10,519 bases of DNA from an uncultured Lachnospiraceae bacterium (GCA_902795625.1 CADBLW010000270.1:1-10519); one strand, 5' to 3'. Shown: positions 1 to 7,975, numbered from the stretch's first letter. Notes: a model not told the origin generated them from the letters alone. Numbers and translations are program-made.

Positions 1-3000
1 ATCACTCTGCTTACCTGGATCTTCGAGCAGTATACCTCATCCCCGTTTTCATCGTAGCCGGCGAGATTGGTGCACTGATACCCCGCATACCCGACGGCAT
101 TGCAGGTCGGGCATTTGAACTCGATCTCCTGTGCGCCGTTGAAATCATGGGTAAGCTTGGGAATCACGCTGCCCTTGATCACATCGCCGCAGAGCTTGCA
201 TTTCCGGTCACTCTCGCGGCCCGCCGAGTAGCAGGTCGGCAGAACACCGTTTCCGACCTCCTCATAGGCCGATACCCAGGCGTTATTTTCAGCGTCATAA
301 ACCTCATGCTGGAACGCCTCGTGTTCGCTGCGCTCATAGTAAATTCTCGCGCGGCAGTGCGCACAGCACTTGATCCACGCATAACCGTTCTCCGTACAGG
401 TCGGCTTGACCTCTTCCTCGATGATGAACGTGTCCTTTGTGCTCATCTGGAACGTTGCGTCGTCATGGGGCTGATCGCAATCCTTGCCGATCACGGTCAG
501 ATACACGTCATTGTCCGGCATGATAAAGTAGAACGTGCTGTCATGCTCCTCCTGCCCATGTCCCTGAACATTGTATGCCGGAGGGATAATGCAGTAATCA
601 TAGATCCTGCCGATGGGAAGGAGGGACTGCGGGCATACAATCTTAATCGCGTCACCGGCCTTCGCCATGGTGATGGGTTCTCCGTCACTCTCCGCATAGG
701 AATCGTACAGGTACGCATATCCGCGGTCAATCTGAAGGATATGGTATCCCTCAGGGATCGGTGTTGCATCACGGGTCTCCATATAGTCGCAGGTATCGCA
801 GATGCGGTATTCATTTTTCCCGTCCGGCGTGTACAGCCAGGAGCCGAAAGTGTGCTTTTCCGTGTCGTACCTGCTTCCCGAGATCACTTTGCCGTCATCG
901 TCCAGCTGCAGGCACTCCAGACAGTATTTCCAGTGCGCGATCGCGCTGTAGGAATTGTATTTTTCGTAGTCTGATTTCTTCCACTTCGCGGTGCCCTTGA
1001 CGTAATCATGGTAGTGACCTTCCTTGGGAACAACGACCGTCTTCACATGGCCGCACACCTTACACGTGCGGGTTCCCTCGCCGGTTTTCGTCTCCGTGGG
1101 CGCCTTGGTGATCACGACCTGTCCGTAATCATGGTATCCGCTGTTGGTCGTCTCATGGCACGTCTGGCACTCAAAGCCATGGTGGGTCTCATCGATGTAC
1201 ACGTACTCCGTTCCCCAGGTGTGCTCATGCACCATCGGGATCTCCGCCGTCTCATCCTGATTGCAGAGATAGCAGGTGCGCTTCCTAAGCCCCTTTGTCG
1301 TCGCGGTAGCCTCGGTGGCAACCTTCCAGGGACCGTAGTTGTGCTTGCTCTTGCTGCCGTTCTCAAACTCCGTGCAGCCGTCGCCGGCGCAGAAGAACGC
1401 GTGGTATGCGTTGTCACCGTCTACAACGTCATAATAGGTGTAGCGGTGCTTCGCGTTCACCTTGGCCGTATCGGAGTCGACGGAAACGCCGTCCTTCGTG
1501 ATCACGCATTTTACGACCATCGGGTAGTAGCATGCGTCCGGCGGCACAATGATCGTAAGCGTGTCGGTCGTCGAGCCGTACACCGTGTAGCAGCCCTCCA
1601 CGATCGACATTTCATCGACATACGCCGTCCACACAGGGTTGGTGGATTCCGTATGCATATAGTACCACTGATAACTGACTCCGCTCATATTGGCTTTCGC
1701 GGAAAATGTCACCGTATTCTTGTAGTAGTCCTCAAGCTCCGCCGACTGCGTATCCGAGACGTAGCAGGAAACATTTTTCGGCTGTCTCGTAAAATGCAGC
1801 TGGTCCGTGTTGTCCACAACCGAACTTCCGTCATGCTCCGCGCAGCATTTTACGCAGCGCAATACGCCCTTTGCAAGACACTCCGCGCACTGGTCCTCCT
1901 CGTGGAAGCAGGCGCCGCAGGTGTCGCAGAAGTGAGAGGCGTAGTCGGGATCCTTGGCGCACAGGTCATCGCTGCACTCCGAGGCATCCTCGCAGCAATC
2001 AACGCAAAGTCCGCAGGTGTCGCAGTAATCCTTCTGGATCTTGCACTCCCCGCACTCCGCGCAGAAGTGATCCTCGTACTCGGGATCCTCCGCGCACATT
2101 CCGCAGTCGGGGCAGCCGTTGCTCTCGCAGCAGTCCTCGCAGAGACCGCAGTACTCGCACTGTTCCTTCTCATCGAAGCAGATCCCGCATTCGCTGCAGA
2201 AGTGGTTCTCATACTCGGGAGACTGCAGGCAGTACTCGCCGCAGAAGCAGCCGTCCATCTCCACGGCCGCCGCGCAGCAGTCCTCACACAGACCGCAGTA
2301 ATCGCAGATATCCAGACCTACTGCCTTCGTGCAGCGTCCGCAATCCGGGCAGATCCATCCGTTGCTCTCACAGCAGAATACGCAGTGATCGCCGCCGTCC
2401 TCGCAGAACTCGCCGAAGACACAGTCCCCGCACTCCGGGCAGTGAATTCCGCACAGCTCAATACAGTCCGCACAGTATCCGCAGAGTTCGCAGATCTCAC
2501 CGGCCTTGCATTCACCGCAAAATCCGCAGTGCGTCATTTCATCGCGGCGACAGTCTTCGCACAGCCAGCAGGACATGCAGAGCTTGTCGGGATCATTGAA
2601 GAAGCATTTTCCGCAGGAGTCGCAGAAGAACTCTTCATCGGCCGAGCAATGCACCGGCTCTTCGTCAGTGCCGTGCTGAGGACACACATCATACTGTCCG
2701 AGGCAATGCCCGAAATCGCAGTGGGACCCCGTCGTCATCTGACAATCCCCGCACAGGCCGCAGGTCTCGCAGACATCGTCCTCCGAGCCGCAGATGGCGC
2801 AGTGGACGGTGTCCTCCGCCCAGCAGGCTGAGCACAGTCCGCAGTCATCGCAGAAATTATCCGCGTAACCGAGGCAGATACCGCAGCCCCAGCAGTGTGT
2901 CAGCTCATCACAATCCGCGTTGTTTAAGTGACAATTGCATTCAAAACAAAAGTCCGACGCTTCGACCGGCGCATAGCAGGCGGCACAGTAATATGTGTCG

Positions 3001-3122
3001 TCATCGTCCTCCGCGTGGGCATGTTTCGCCAACCCGTCAAATCCCTGCATCACACAGGTGAACACAAGGATTACGGAAAGCACGATGCTTGCGATCTTTC
3101 GTCTTCCGATCAACTTACCCAT
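1..3122 (-). CDS. Giant secreted cysteine-rich CxxCGxC-repeat protein (C-terminus beyond window)
   Basis: An uninterrupted minus-strand frame runs from ATG at 3122 off the left edge (1040 codons visible). The start has GGAG 7 nt upstream and is followed by a signal peptide: K/R-rich start, hydrophobic residues 10-25, likely cleavage after AHA (residue 37). An acidic stretch follows, then residues 46-427 carry about 85 Cys (about 22%) in units such as CDTCGLCVDCC and HFCAECGEC. Residues about 440-550 resemble an Ig-like module (RQPKNVSC...VSYQWYY). From about 590 on come several modules of the H..(W/Y)G.W...T.T..G...R.C..C...IP type known from clostridial surface proteins, and a segment ending FIMPDNDV, like the FTMPANDV end of InlB-type repeats. 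No catalytic domain is visible. Knuckle-like CxxC pairs suggest metal binding or a disulphide-rich scaffold, but neither is shown. It has its own promoter with the shared 25-bp box. The reading frame is secure; the function is unknown. Confidence 0.93.
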   Translation of the reverse strand, partial: MGKLIGRRKIASIVLSVILVFTCVMQGFDGLAKHAHAEDDDDTYYCAACYAPVEASDFCFECNCHLNNADCDELTHCWGCGICLGYADNFCDDCGLCSACWAEDTVHCAICGSEDDVCETCGLCGDCQMTTGSHCDFGHCLGQYDVCPQHGTDEEPVHCSADEEFFCDSCGKCFFNDPDKLCMSCWLCEDCRRDEMTHCGFCGECKAGEICELCGYCADCIELCGIHCPECGDCVFGEFCEDGGDHCVFCCESNGWICPDCGRCTKAVGLDICDYCGLCEDCCAAAVEMDGCFCGEYCLQSPEYENHFCSECGICFDEKEQCEYCGLCEDCCESNGCPDCGMCAEDPEYEDHFCAECGECKIQKDYCDTCGLCVDCCEDASECSDDLCAKDPDYASHFCDTCGACFHEEDQCAECLAKGVLRCVKCCAEHDGSSVVDNTDQLHFTRQPKNVSCYVSDTQSAELEDYYKNTVTFSAKANMSGVSYQWYYMHTESTNPVWTAYVDEMSIVEGCYTVYGSTTDTLTIIVPPDACYYPMVVKCVITKDGVSVDSDTAKVNAKHRYTYYDVVDGDNAYHAFFCAGDGCTEFENGSKSKHNYGPWKVATEATATTKGLRKRTCYLCNQDETAEIPMVHEHTWGTEYVYIDETHHGFECQTCHETTNSGYHDYGQVVITKAPTETKTGEGTRTCKVCGHVKTVVVPKEGHYHDYVKGTAKWKKSDYEKYNSYSAIAHWKYCLECLQLDDDGKVISGSRYDTEKHTFGSWLYTPDGKNEYRICDTCDYMETRDATPIPEGYHILQIDRGYAYLYDSYAESDGEPITMAKAGDAIKIVCPQSLLPIGRIYDYCIIPPAYNVQGHGQEEHDSTFYFIMPDNDVYLTVIGKDCDQPHDDATFQMSTKDTFIIEEEVKPTCTENGYAWIKCCAHCRARIYYERSEHEAFQHEVYDAENNAWVSAYEEVGNGVLPTCYSAGRESDRKCKLCGDVIKGSVIPKLTHDFNGAQEIEFKCPTCNAVGYAGYQCTNLAGYDENGDEVYCSKIQVSRV
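1842..2987 (-). repeat. Cysteine-rich repeat domain within the giant secreted protein
   Basis: This segment encodes residues 46-427. Two half-units alternate imperfectly: one of form HFC-x2-CG-x-C followed by a short acidic stretch, and one of form C-x2-CGLC-x-DCC. Clear examples on the coding strand are ENHFCSECGIC, EQCEYCGLCEDCC, EDHFCAECGEC, KDYCDTCGLCVDCC and ASHFCDTCGAC. The units near the C-terminal end are the most alike, which suggests growth by tandem duplication; the N-terminal ones have diverged. Asp and Glu dominate the spacers and His often precedes the first Cys, so Cys4 or Cys3His metal knuckles are possible. The region is protein-level repetition, not an exact DNA repeat. Confidence 0.85.
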
Positions 3123-3172
3123 AGTTTCTCTCCAATCACAATTTTTCCCGTGATACGCACAGGTCCGATGGT

Positions 3173-3224
3173 ATTGTACGAAATCTGCGGGTTCCGCCGC
3201 ATCACCCGCAGGAACCATTTTTCG
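3173..3224 (-). promoter_or_regulatory. Promoter of the cysteine-rich protein gene with shared 25-bp box (copy 1)
   Basis: The shared box lies at 3200-3224 and reads, on the minus strand, CGAAAA followed by ATGGTTCCTGCGGGTGATG. After 21 bp comes a -10-like TACAAT at 3178-3173. No TTGACA-like -35 sits 16-18 bp upstream of it. The predicted RNA start is near 3166, giving a leader of about 45 nt before the ATG at 3122. The box begins only 8 bp past the T-tract of the preceding gene's terminator. The same box and spacing recur before two other genes in the window. Confidence 0.75.
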
Positions 3225-3232
3225 TTATTCGG

Positions 3233-3274
3233 AAAATAAAAAAACTTGCGGGCAACCCTTCCGTCGCCCGCAAG
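3233..3274 (-). terminator. Rho-independent terminator after the anchored surface protein gene
   Basis: The minus strand carries CTTGCGGGC (3274-3266), a 12-nt loop and the exact complement GCCCGCAAG (3253-3245). A T-rich run follows, TTTTTTT-A-TTTT (3244-3233). The 9-bp GC-rich stem followed directly by T residues is typical of intrinsic termination. It lies 81 bp past the stop of the gene at 3356-7030 and just before the promoter of the next gene, so the two are separate transcription units. Confidence 0.92.
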
Positions 3275-3355
3275 CTGTGTTTTGTATGCGATTATTCCAG
3301 GAAATCTCCGGCACTGCTTATGCACTGATGCTGTTTCCGAAACCGTCCGACGTTA

Positions 3356-6300
3356 TTACGCCCTGATGCCGCGGCGCTTTCTGCAGATCACCGATGCTCC
3401 GCACATGGATATTCCGGAGAGGATTGCCAGGATATAGAATACGCTCGTGAGCGTGTCTCCCGTCTTCGGAGACTCGACAGCCTTGTCTTCGCTGCCGGCC
3501 TTGCCGCTGTTCTTGTCGGTACCGGCATTCTTGTCCGAACCGGAGTTGTCCGTGGCCGCTGCTGCCGCCTTGACGGTCAGCTTCGTCTCCGCCTTGCCGT
3601 CATCGAAGAGAACGGTGACGGTGTGCGTTCCTGCGCTGAGCTTTTGGATCGTTGCGGACTTCAGCGTGACCACCGTGCTGCCGGCCTTGGCCTCGTAATC
3701 ACCCGCGGCGCATGCCTTGCCGTCAATCTGAACGCCCGTAAAATGGTTGATGCAGGTCTCATCGGCAACGCTTCTCTTGACGGTGATCGTCATATCGCTG
3801 CCCTGTGTAACCGAACCGTTGTCGCCGCTCACAACCGTGTATTTGATTTCCTCGGTCTGCTTTGCCGTGTCAGTCCCGCCCTCTGCAGGTTTCGTTGTCT
3901 CGGTGCCGCCTTCTGCGGGCTTTGTCGTCTCGCTTCCACCCTCAGCAGGCTTCGTCGTTTCGGTACCGCCCTCCGCGGGCTTCGTTGTTTCCGTGCCGCC
4001 TTCCGGCTGATCCGTCGCGGTTTCCGTTGTTGCGTTCTTCTCAAAGACTGCGATCAGTTCCGTGTCGGATGACGCGAGGAACGTATATGTCGCATTCTCG
4101 CTGGCAGCGATCTTCGGATCGGATTCGTCAGTCGATGCACCCTGATACGTCCAACGCTTGAATGTATAACCCGTGTTCGGCGTCGCCGTCACGGTGACAT
4201 ATTCATCTTCCGTAAAGGAACCTCCGCCGGACACGCTTCCGCCCTCCGCCGGGTCTGCCTTAACCGTCACCGTATACTTCGGCAGCGGCTCAAAGACTGC
4301 CTCTATTTTGACATTTTTCGTCTCGAGAGTGAACTTATTATTCGCATCGATGAAGATGCCCGGGATAACTGCGCCGTCATCGGTCTTACCCATGCCGCCT
4401 TCTAAGATGTTCCACTCCTTGAAGCGGTATCCCTCCTTCGGCGTCGCCGTCAGTGTCACAACCGTACCGGCGATGCCGGAGCCGATGTCCGCCTTGGCAG
4501 TGCCGTATCCGTTGTCGGTCACGGTGACTGAGAAGGATGCGGGAGCGATCTCCGCATCGTTCACGGGATTGCCGTTTGCATCCACAATTGTCTGCCACGA
4601 GCTGCTGCCGTCCGTGTACTCCGCAATCCTGCCGCCCTCCGGAAGAACAACTGCGTGGGATGCGGGGATCGTGACGTTCTGATACGCATCAACTGCGTGC
4701 TTCGTACCGCTCAGAGTCCAGGTTCCGGAAACCACTGTCACCTTCAAAGCCTTCAGCGCGGACATGGTCACTCCCTTCGTTGTCGCAGTAACATTGCCGT
4801 CAATCCGGATTGAATTTGCCGCATTGATGCATTGATTCTCGGCTTCGATGCTGACATTTCCCGTGATATCCACATCGTTTGCAAAGATTCCCATCTCCGC
4901 CTCCGAGGTGAGTGTAAGGTTGCCCTCACAAGATACGTCATATATTTTTTCTGACGAAAGGTTGAGCGCGTTGACACACCGCCCTTGAGAAGAAATTTTC
5001 AAGTCTCCGCGAACGGAGATATCGCCCCCGCTCGCATACAGACCTTCGCCGGCAGTGATGGTGTGTGAGGTGCCGTCAAGAATGATGGAAGCAGCAGAGA
5101 TTCCACAGGAATCGGTCATCGGTGCCGTTACGGACATATTTCCCGTAACCTCGACGGTTCCTTTATCGGCAAAGATAGCAACACTGACATTGCTGCCGGA
5201 GGAATTGGTCATCTCCGCCATAACATCACCGTTGATCGTGACATCCCCGTCGGTTGCCTTAATCAGCCCGGAGGTTCCCTTAAAGGAGTGCTCTGTTCCG
5301 TCAAGAACTACCGCTTTCGCGAGAATCGCCTCATTCGATCCGGTACTTATGTTGGTGTTGCCGGTAATCGTTACCGTTCCCTGTTCGGCCCGGATGCCGC
5401 TGCCGGCCTTGTCAATCGTCACATTCACATCGCCGCAGATTTTTATATTTCCTTTTGTGGATAAGATGGCCGGTGCAGCCTCTGTGTGGGACAGCGCATT
5501 ATTCACAGTGACATTTCCCGTGATATTAATGTCCTTGGAAACGTCGATCACGATGCCGTAGGTGCTTGTCAGGTTCAGATCACCTGTCACAGTTACCGAT
5601 CCGTCACAGTCAATCACATTCCCTTTTGGCGACTCAGCCGTAAGCGATCCGTTGATCGTAAGATCTGCTCTGCCTTCGACATATATGGTATTGTAGTAAT
5701 ACTGATCGTACTGTTCGTCCATCGTTATCGTCAATCCGCCTTCGATGTTCAGCACCAGATTGATGCCGTCCGACCAGATTGCCGATTCGTTGCAAATACC
5801 GTTGAGTGTCGCATTGCGGAGCGTTACGGTCATGGTATCGGTCGCCTCATCATAGGAGGCGGTAGCTGTAGGATTCTCGCTGTCGCCGAAAATGTTTTTC
5901 ATGTTGGCAGTCGTAATCTGCGTCCCGCCGATCCAGACACCGTATTTGATCAGTTCCTTGAAATTTGCCGTGATCACGACATCCTCGTCACCCATCACAA
6001 ATTCCGTATAGGGATCCGTGACATCGTCGATATCCGCGTCGCCGCTGTCCACGGTCCAGCCGTCAAAGAACCAACCCTCCGGCGCTTCATCGGCCTTCAG
6101 ATTGATCGTACTTCCGCATTCCGCCATGTCCGTCTGATCAGCATACACATAGGAATACGCATGTCCGTTGTTCACGGTTACGGAATGCCATTCTCCGCCT
6201 TCCTCTCCGGTTACGAAACTTAACGATCTTCCGTAGTCGATATTCTCGTAATAGATTGGATTCTGGCCCCAGAGATAGGATCCGGTGGGCAGTCCGTTGA

Positions 6301-7030
6301 TCGTATATACGGTCTCCTCCAAGAGGCGGTACCCGTTATTTGCGGAAAATCTTACACGGAAATTATACAATTGATTCGGTTCATATACAGCGCCTTCACC
6401 CGTAACCCCTTCGTCCGGATCATATACGTCAGAAATACTTACCAGTGTTACCGTGTACTTCTCCGGTTCCAGCGAAGTGATCGTTGTGTCGACCGCACCG
6501 CCTGCAACCGGTCTCACGACCGTGCAGCCGACTTCGGTCAGCAATTCTTTGTCCGTGACTTCCAGGGAAACCTGCCGATAGTCCAGCAGAGTGTATACTC
6601 CGTCACCGTCGGCGTCATATTCCAGACGCAGATATGCTATGGCGGTTCCGGTTGCTCCGACCTTCGGACGGATCCGGATCAGGTTGATGTATTGGCCGTT
6701 TCCCGTGATCGTTCCCGTGTCGGGAAGGAACTCGGCTTCAAACAGATCACTGTCTTTCGTCTCATCCTTAACGTCCACCACACGAAGACGTGCCTTCGCC
6801 GGGTCGAATACATCATCGACTGCAAACTTCGCGCGGACCGTCTTCCACGCCGGGTCAGTATATCCCTCGTGAATCACATAGTGGCGGGGATTACTAATCT
6901 CGGCCGTCGGATCTGCCGGCTCCGTGGTCTCTCCGTCTGCCATCGCCGTCATCGCGCACAGCACGACAACCATCAGCGACGCTATGACGAGCACAGTTAC
7001 CCGCTTCCAAATGCTTCCTCTGTTTCTCAT
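3356..7030 (-). CDS. Cell-wall-anchored surface protein with beta-helix-like repeat core (SPKTGD sorting signal)
   Basis: The protein has 1224 residues. I chose ATG at 7030 because the frame further upstream covers the promoter, while this start follows GGAGGAAAGGAAG and opens a signal peptide (MRNRGSIWKR, hydrophobic core, cleavage near AMA, residue 31). Order: N-terminal region of unknown fold; InlB-like repeat about 280-357; a segment YGVWIGGTQITTANM at about 362, matching the VGGxQVT..N module seen in Firmicutes surface proteins with carbohydrate-binding-like domains; about 12 strands of form (I/V)x(I/V)xG(N/D)(V/L)x(I/V) between about 410 and 800, as in a parallel beta-helix; two further InlB-like repeats about 830-997; a PAEGGTETTK linker; a C-terminal module about 1060-1157; and SPKTGD (1187-1192), hydrophobic stretch and RKRRGIRA tail for sortase. 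Likely an adhesin or glycan binder; the ligand is unknown. It has its own promoter and terminator. Confidence 0.93.
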   Translation of the reverse strand: MRNRGSIWKRVTVLVIASLMVVVLCAMTAMADGETTEPADPTAEISNPRHYVIHEGYTDPAWKTVRAKFAVDDVFDPAKARLRVVDVKDETKDSDLFEAEFLPDTGTITGNGQYINLIRIRPKVGATGTAIAYLRLEYDADGDGVYTLLDYRQVSLEVTDKELLTEVGCTVVRPVAGGAVDTTITSLEPEKYTVTLVSISDVYDPDEGVTGEGAVYEPNQLYNFRVRFSANNGYRLLEETVYTINGLPTGSYLWGQNPIYYENIDYGRSLSFVTGEEGGEWHSVTVNNGHAYSYVYADQTDMAECGSTINLKADEAPEGWFFDGWTVDSGDADIDDVTDPYTEFVMGDEDVVITANFKELIKYGVWIGGTQITTANMKNIFGDSENPTATASYDEATDTMTVTLRNATLNGICNESAIWSDGINLVLNIEGGLTITMDEQYDQYYYNTIYVEGRADLTINGSLTAESPKGNVIDCDGSVTVTGDLNLTSTYGIVIDVSKDINITGNVTVNNALSHTEAAPAILSTKGNIKICGDVNVTIDKAGSGIRAEQGTVTITGNTNISTGSNEAILAKAVVLDGTEHSFKGTSGLIKATDGDVTINGDVMAEMTNSSGSNVSVAIFADKGTVEVTGNMSVTAPMTDSCGISAASIILDGTSHTITAGEGLYASGGDISVRGDLKISSQGRCVNALNLSSEKIYDVSCEGNLTLTSEAEMGIFANDVDITGNVSIEAENQCINAANSIRIDGNVTATTKGVTMSALKALKVTVVSGTWTLSGTKHAVDAYQNVTIPASHAVVLPEGGRIAEYTDGSSSWQTIVDANGNPVNDAEIAPASFSVTVTDNGYGTAKADIGSGIAGTVVTLTATPKEGYRFKEWNILEGGMGKTDDGAVIPGIFIDANNKFTLETKNVKIEAVFEPLPKYTVTVKADPAEGGSVSGGGSFTEDEYVTVTATPNTGYTFKRWTYQGASTDESDPKIAASENATYTFLASSDTELIAVFEKNATTETATDQPEGGTETTKPAEGGTETTKPAEGGSETTKPAEGGTETTKPAEGGTDTAKQTEEIKYTVVSGDNGSVTQGSDMTITVKRSVADETCINHFTGVQIDGKACAAGDYEAKAGSTVVTLKSATIQKLSAGTHTVTVLFDDGKAETKLTVKAAAAATDNSGSDKNAGTDKNSGKAGSEDKAVESPKTGDTLTSVFYILAILSGISMCGASVICRKRRGIRA
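3871..4009 (-). repeat. 30-bp tandem repeat encoding PAEGGTETTK linker
   Basis: Four full 30-bp units (3871-3900, 3901-3930, 3931-3960, 3961-3990) and a partial fifth encode ten-residue repeats of the PAEGGTETTK type, with small changes (SETTK, TDTAK, QPEGGTETTK). The DNA units differ mostly at third codon positions, so the repeat is conserved at protein level but not fresh. Such Pro/Thr/Glu linkers are common before the wall-proximal region of sortase substrates, where they act as a flexible stalk. Copy number may vary between strains. Confidence 0.9.
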
Positions 7031-7042
7031 CCCATTATCTTC

Positions 7043-7057
7043 CTTTCCTCCGGAAAG
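7043..7057 (-). promoter_or_regulatory. Small inverted repeat over the ribosome binding region of the surface protein gene
   Basis: The coding strand reads CTTTCC-GGA-GGAAAG, a perfect 6-bp inverted repeat with a 3-nt loop, 12 nt before the ATG at 7030. The purine arm forms part of the GGAGGAAAGGAAG ribosome binding region. If folded, the hairpin would cover part of that site. The leader from the predicted RNA start to the ATG is about 93 nt, longer than the other leaders here. The stem is short, so a regulatory role is only a possibility. Confidence 0.35.
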
Positions 7058-7129
7058 AAATCTCCGGTTAATAACCTTCATCCGGGATCGCTGCACCCAA
7101 AAAGGGCATAGTTCCCCCATTACCCAACA

Positions 7130-7180
7130 ATTATAGATTCCTCGGAAAATTCCGGCATCACCCGTAAGAACCATTTTTCG
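7130..7180 (-). promoter_or_regulatory. Promoter of the anchored surface protein gene with shared 25-bp box (copy 2)
   Basis: The box lies at 7156-7180 and reads CGAAAA followed by ATGGTTCTTACGGGTGATG on the minus strand. It is separated by exactly 20 bp from a perfect TATAAT at 7135-7130. The expected -35 position holds ATGCCG, a poor match to TTGACA. The RNA start should fall near 7123. A small palindrome, CGGAA-TT-TTCCG, lies between box and -10 but is not shared with the other copies. Confidence 0.78.
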
Positions 7181-7238
7181 AAAAAACATTCGCAAACCTC
7201 GCTTCGCCCGGCGGCGGGATTGCTCTCGCTTTGCGCGC

Positions 7239-7264
7239 AAAAAAGGGCGGCATTTCTGCCGCCC
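7239..7264 (-). terminator. Rho-independent terminator after the response regulator gene
   Basis: The minus strand reads GGGCGGCA (7264-7257), loop GAAA, TGCCGCCC (7252-7245), then TTTTTT (7244-7239). The perfect 8-bp GC-rich stem, GNRA-type loop and T-run make a strong intrinsic terminator. It starts 44 bp past the response regulator stop, and isolates that gene from the surface protein promoter about 60 bp downstream. Confidence 0.93.
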
Positions 7265-7308
7265 CTCGGGTAAATTTCTTTTTTTACTTTACAGCCACTC
7301 ACTGCTGC

Positions 7309-7971
7309 TCAGTCGTTGCCGCCTCTCCGGTCCGTGCGGTCGTCATCGTGCACCACAAGCCCGAGTGCCTTGGCGTTGACCGCAAGCTCCAGCCGGTTGG
7401 TGTAGCCGGTCTTGTTCAGCATGTTCTGGATGTGGCGCTTGACCGTGTTGAGGGAAATGTTGAATTTCTCCGCGATCTCCTCGTTGGAACGGTTGGTCGT
7501 GAGCTCCCGGAGGATGTCCAGCTCGCGCTCCGTCAGCCCCGATTTCTGCGTGTCGCCGAACTTCGGGTCGGGGGATTTGCCGGGATAGACCGACTCGCCC
7601 CGCATGGTACGGTCCATGATCTCCAGAAGCGAACTCTCGTCGTACTCCTTGAACCAGAAGCTGTCAATATTTGCCTTCCGGGCCTTCTCGATCCACTGGT
7701 ACTCCGCGGTGGAGGTGGCCAGAATGATCTTGATGTCCGGATTGTTGTTCTTGATGGTCTCCGCGCAGGTCAGCCCGTCCAGACCGCGCTTCATCATCAC
7801 GTCCATGATGACGAGATCCACATCGTTGTTGCGGCAGAAATTCACTGCCTGCTCCGCCGTCGCGAGAGACGCCGCCAGCTCATAGTCCGCGGACATCTTC
7901 ACATACATTTCGAAAAATCCCCGGGCGACGTACTGGTCGTCCGCGATCACTACCTTCGGTTTTCCTGACAC
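7309..7971 (-). CDS. NarL/LuxR-family response regulator
   Basis: A 220-residue two-domain transcription factor. The receiver domain (about 5-122) shows the acidic pair D11-D12, phosphoacceptor D57 in LVIMDVMM, the T/S switch in IILATST (86-88) and conserved K108. The C-terminal HTH domain (about 145-205) has the family signature LTERELDIL...NEEIAEKFNISLNTVKRHIQNMLNK. I place the start at GTG 7971: AAGGCGGTGAT lies just upstream, and the possible ATG at 8034 would put the -10 box inside the gene. It is presumably phosphorylated by the kinase encoded next door (8120-9370). Its promoter carries the same 25-bp box as two surface-protein genes, which suggests autoregulation and makes it the leading candidate to bind that box. 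Family assignment is secure; targets are inferred. Confidence 0.97.
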   Translation of the reverse strand: MSGKPKVVIADDQYVARGFFEMYVKMSADYELAASLATAEQAVNFCRNNDVDLVIMDVMMKRGLDGLTCAETIKNNNPDIKIILATSTAEYQWIEKARKANIDSFWFKEYDESSLLEIMDRTMRGESVYPGKSPDPKFGDTQKSGLTERELDILRELTTNRSNEEIAEKFNISLNTVKRHIQNMLNKTGYTNRLELAVNAKALGLVVHDDDRTDRRGGND

Positions 7972-7975
7972 TGCT

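Noticed and set aside
147..974. A 275-codon plus-strand open frame.
   Set aside because: It lies opposite the C-terminal part of the Cys-rich protein frame, has no recognisable domain and no promoter or ribosome binding site; the GC-rich minus-strand codons explain it.
1008..2831. A 607-codon plus-strand open frame, rich in Ala/Leu/Val, over the Cys-rich gene.
   Set aside because: It is the antisense shadow of the cysteine repeats: reversed TGC and GAG/GAC codons give Ala, Leu and Val. It lacks a ribosome binding site and domain, while the minus frame has a signal peptide, repeats and promoter.
3871..4009. CRISPR array or mobile element repeat.
   Set aside because: The 30-bp units are directly adjacent with no spacers, lie in frame, and encode a PAEGGTETTK linker.
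7031..7240. N-terminal extension of the surface protein to ATG 7240.
   Set aside because: It would place the box and the -10 inside the coding sequence and bury the signal peptide 70 residues in; the start at 7030 has a ribosome binding site and a proper signal peptide.
3110..7302. Short frames at 3110-3325 and 7120-7302 (minus) that share the peptide EKWFLRVM.
   Set aside because: The shared peptide comes from the repeated 25-bp promoter box being read in one frame, not from related small genes; both frames also run through -10 boxes, and the one at 7302 runs through a terminator.
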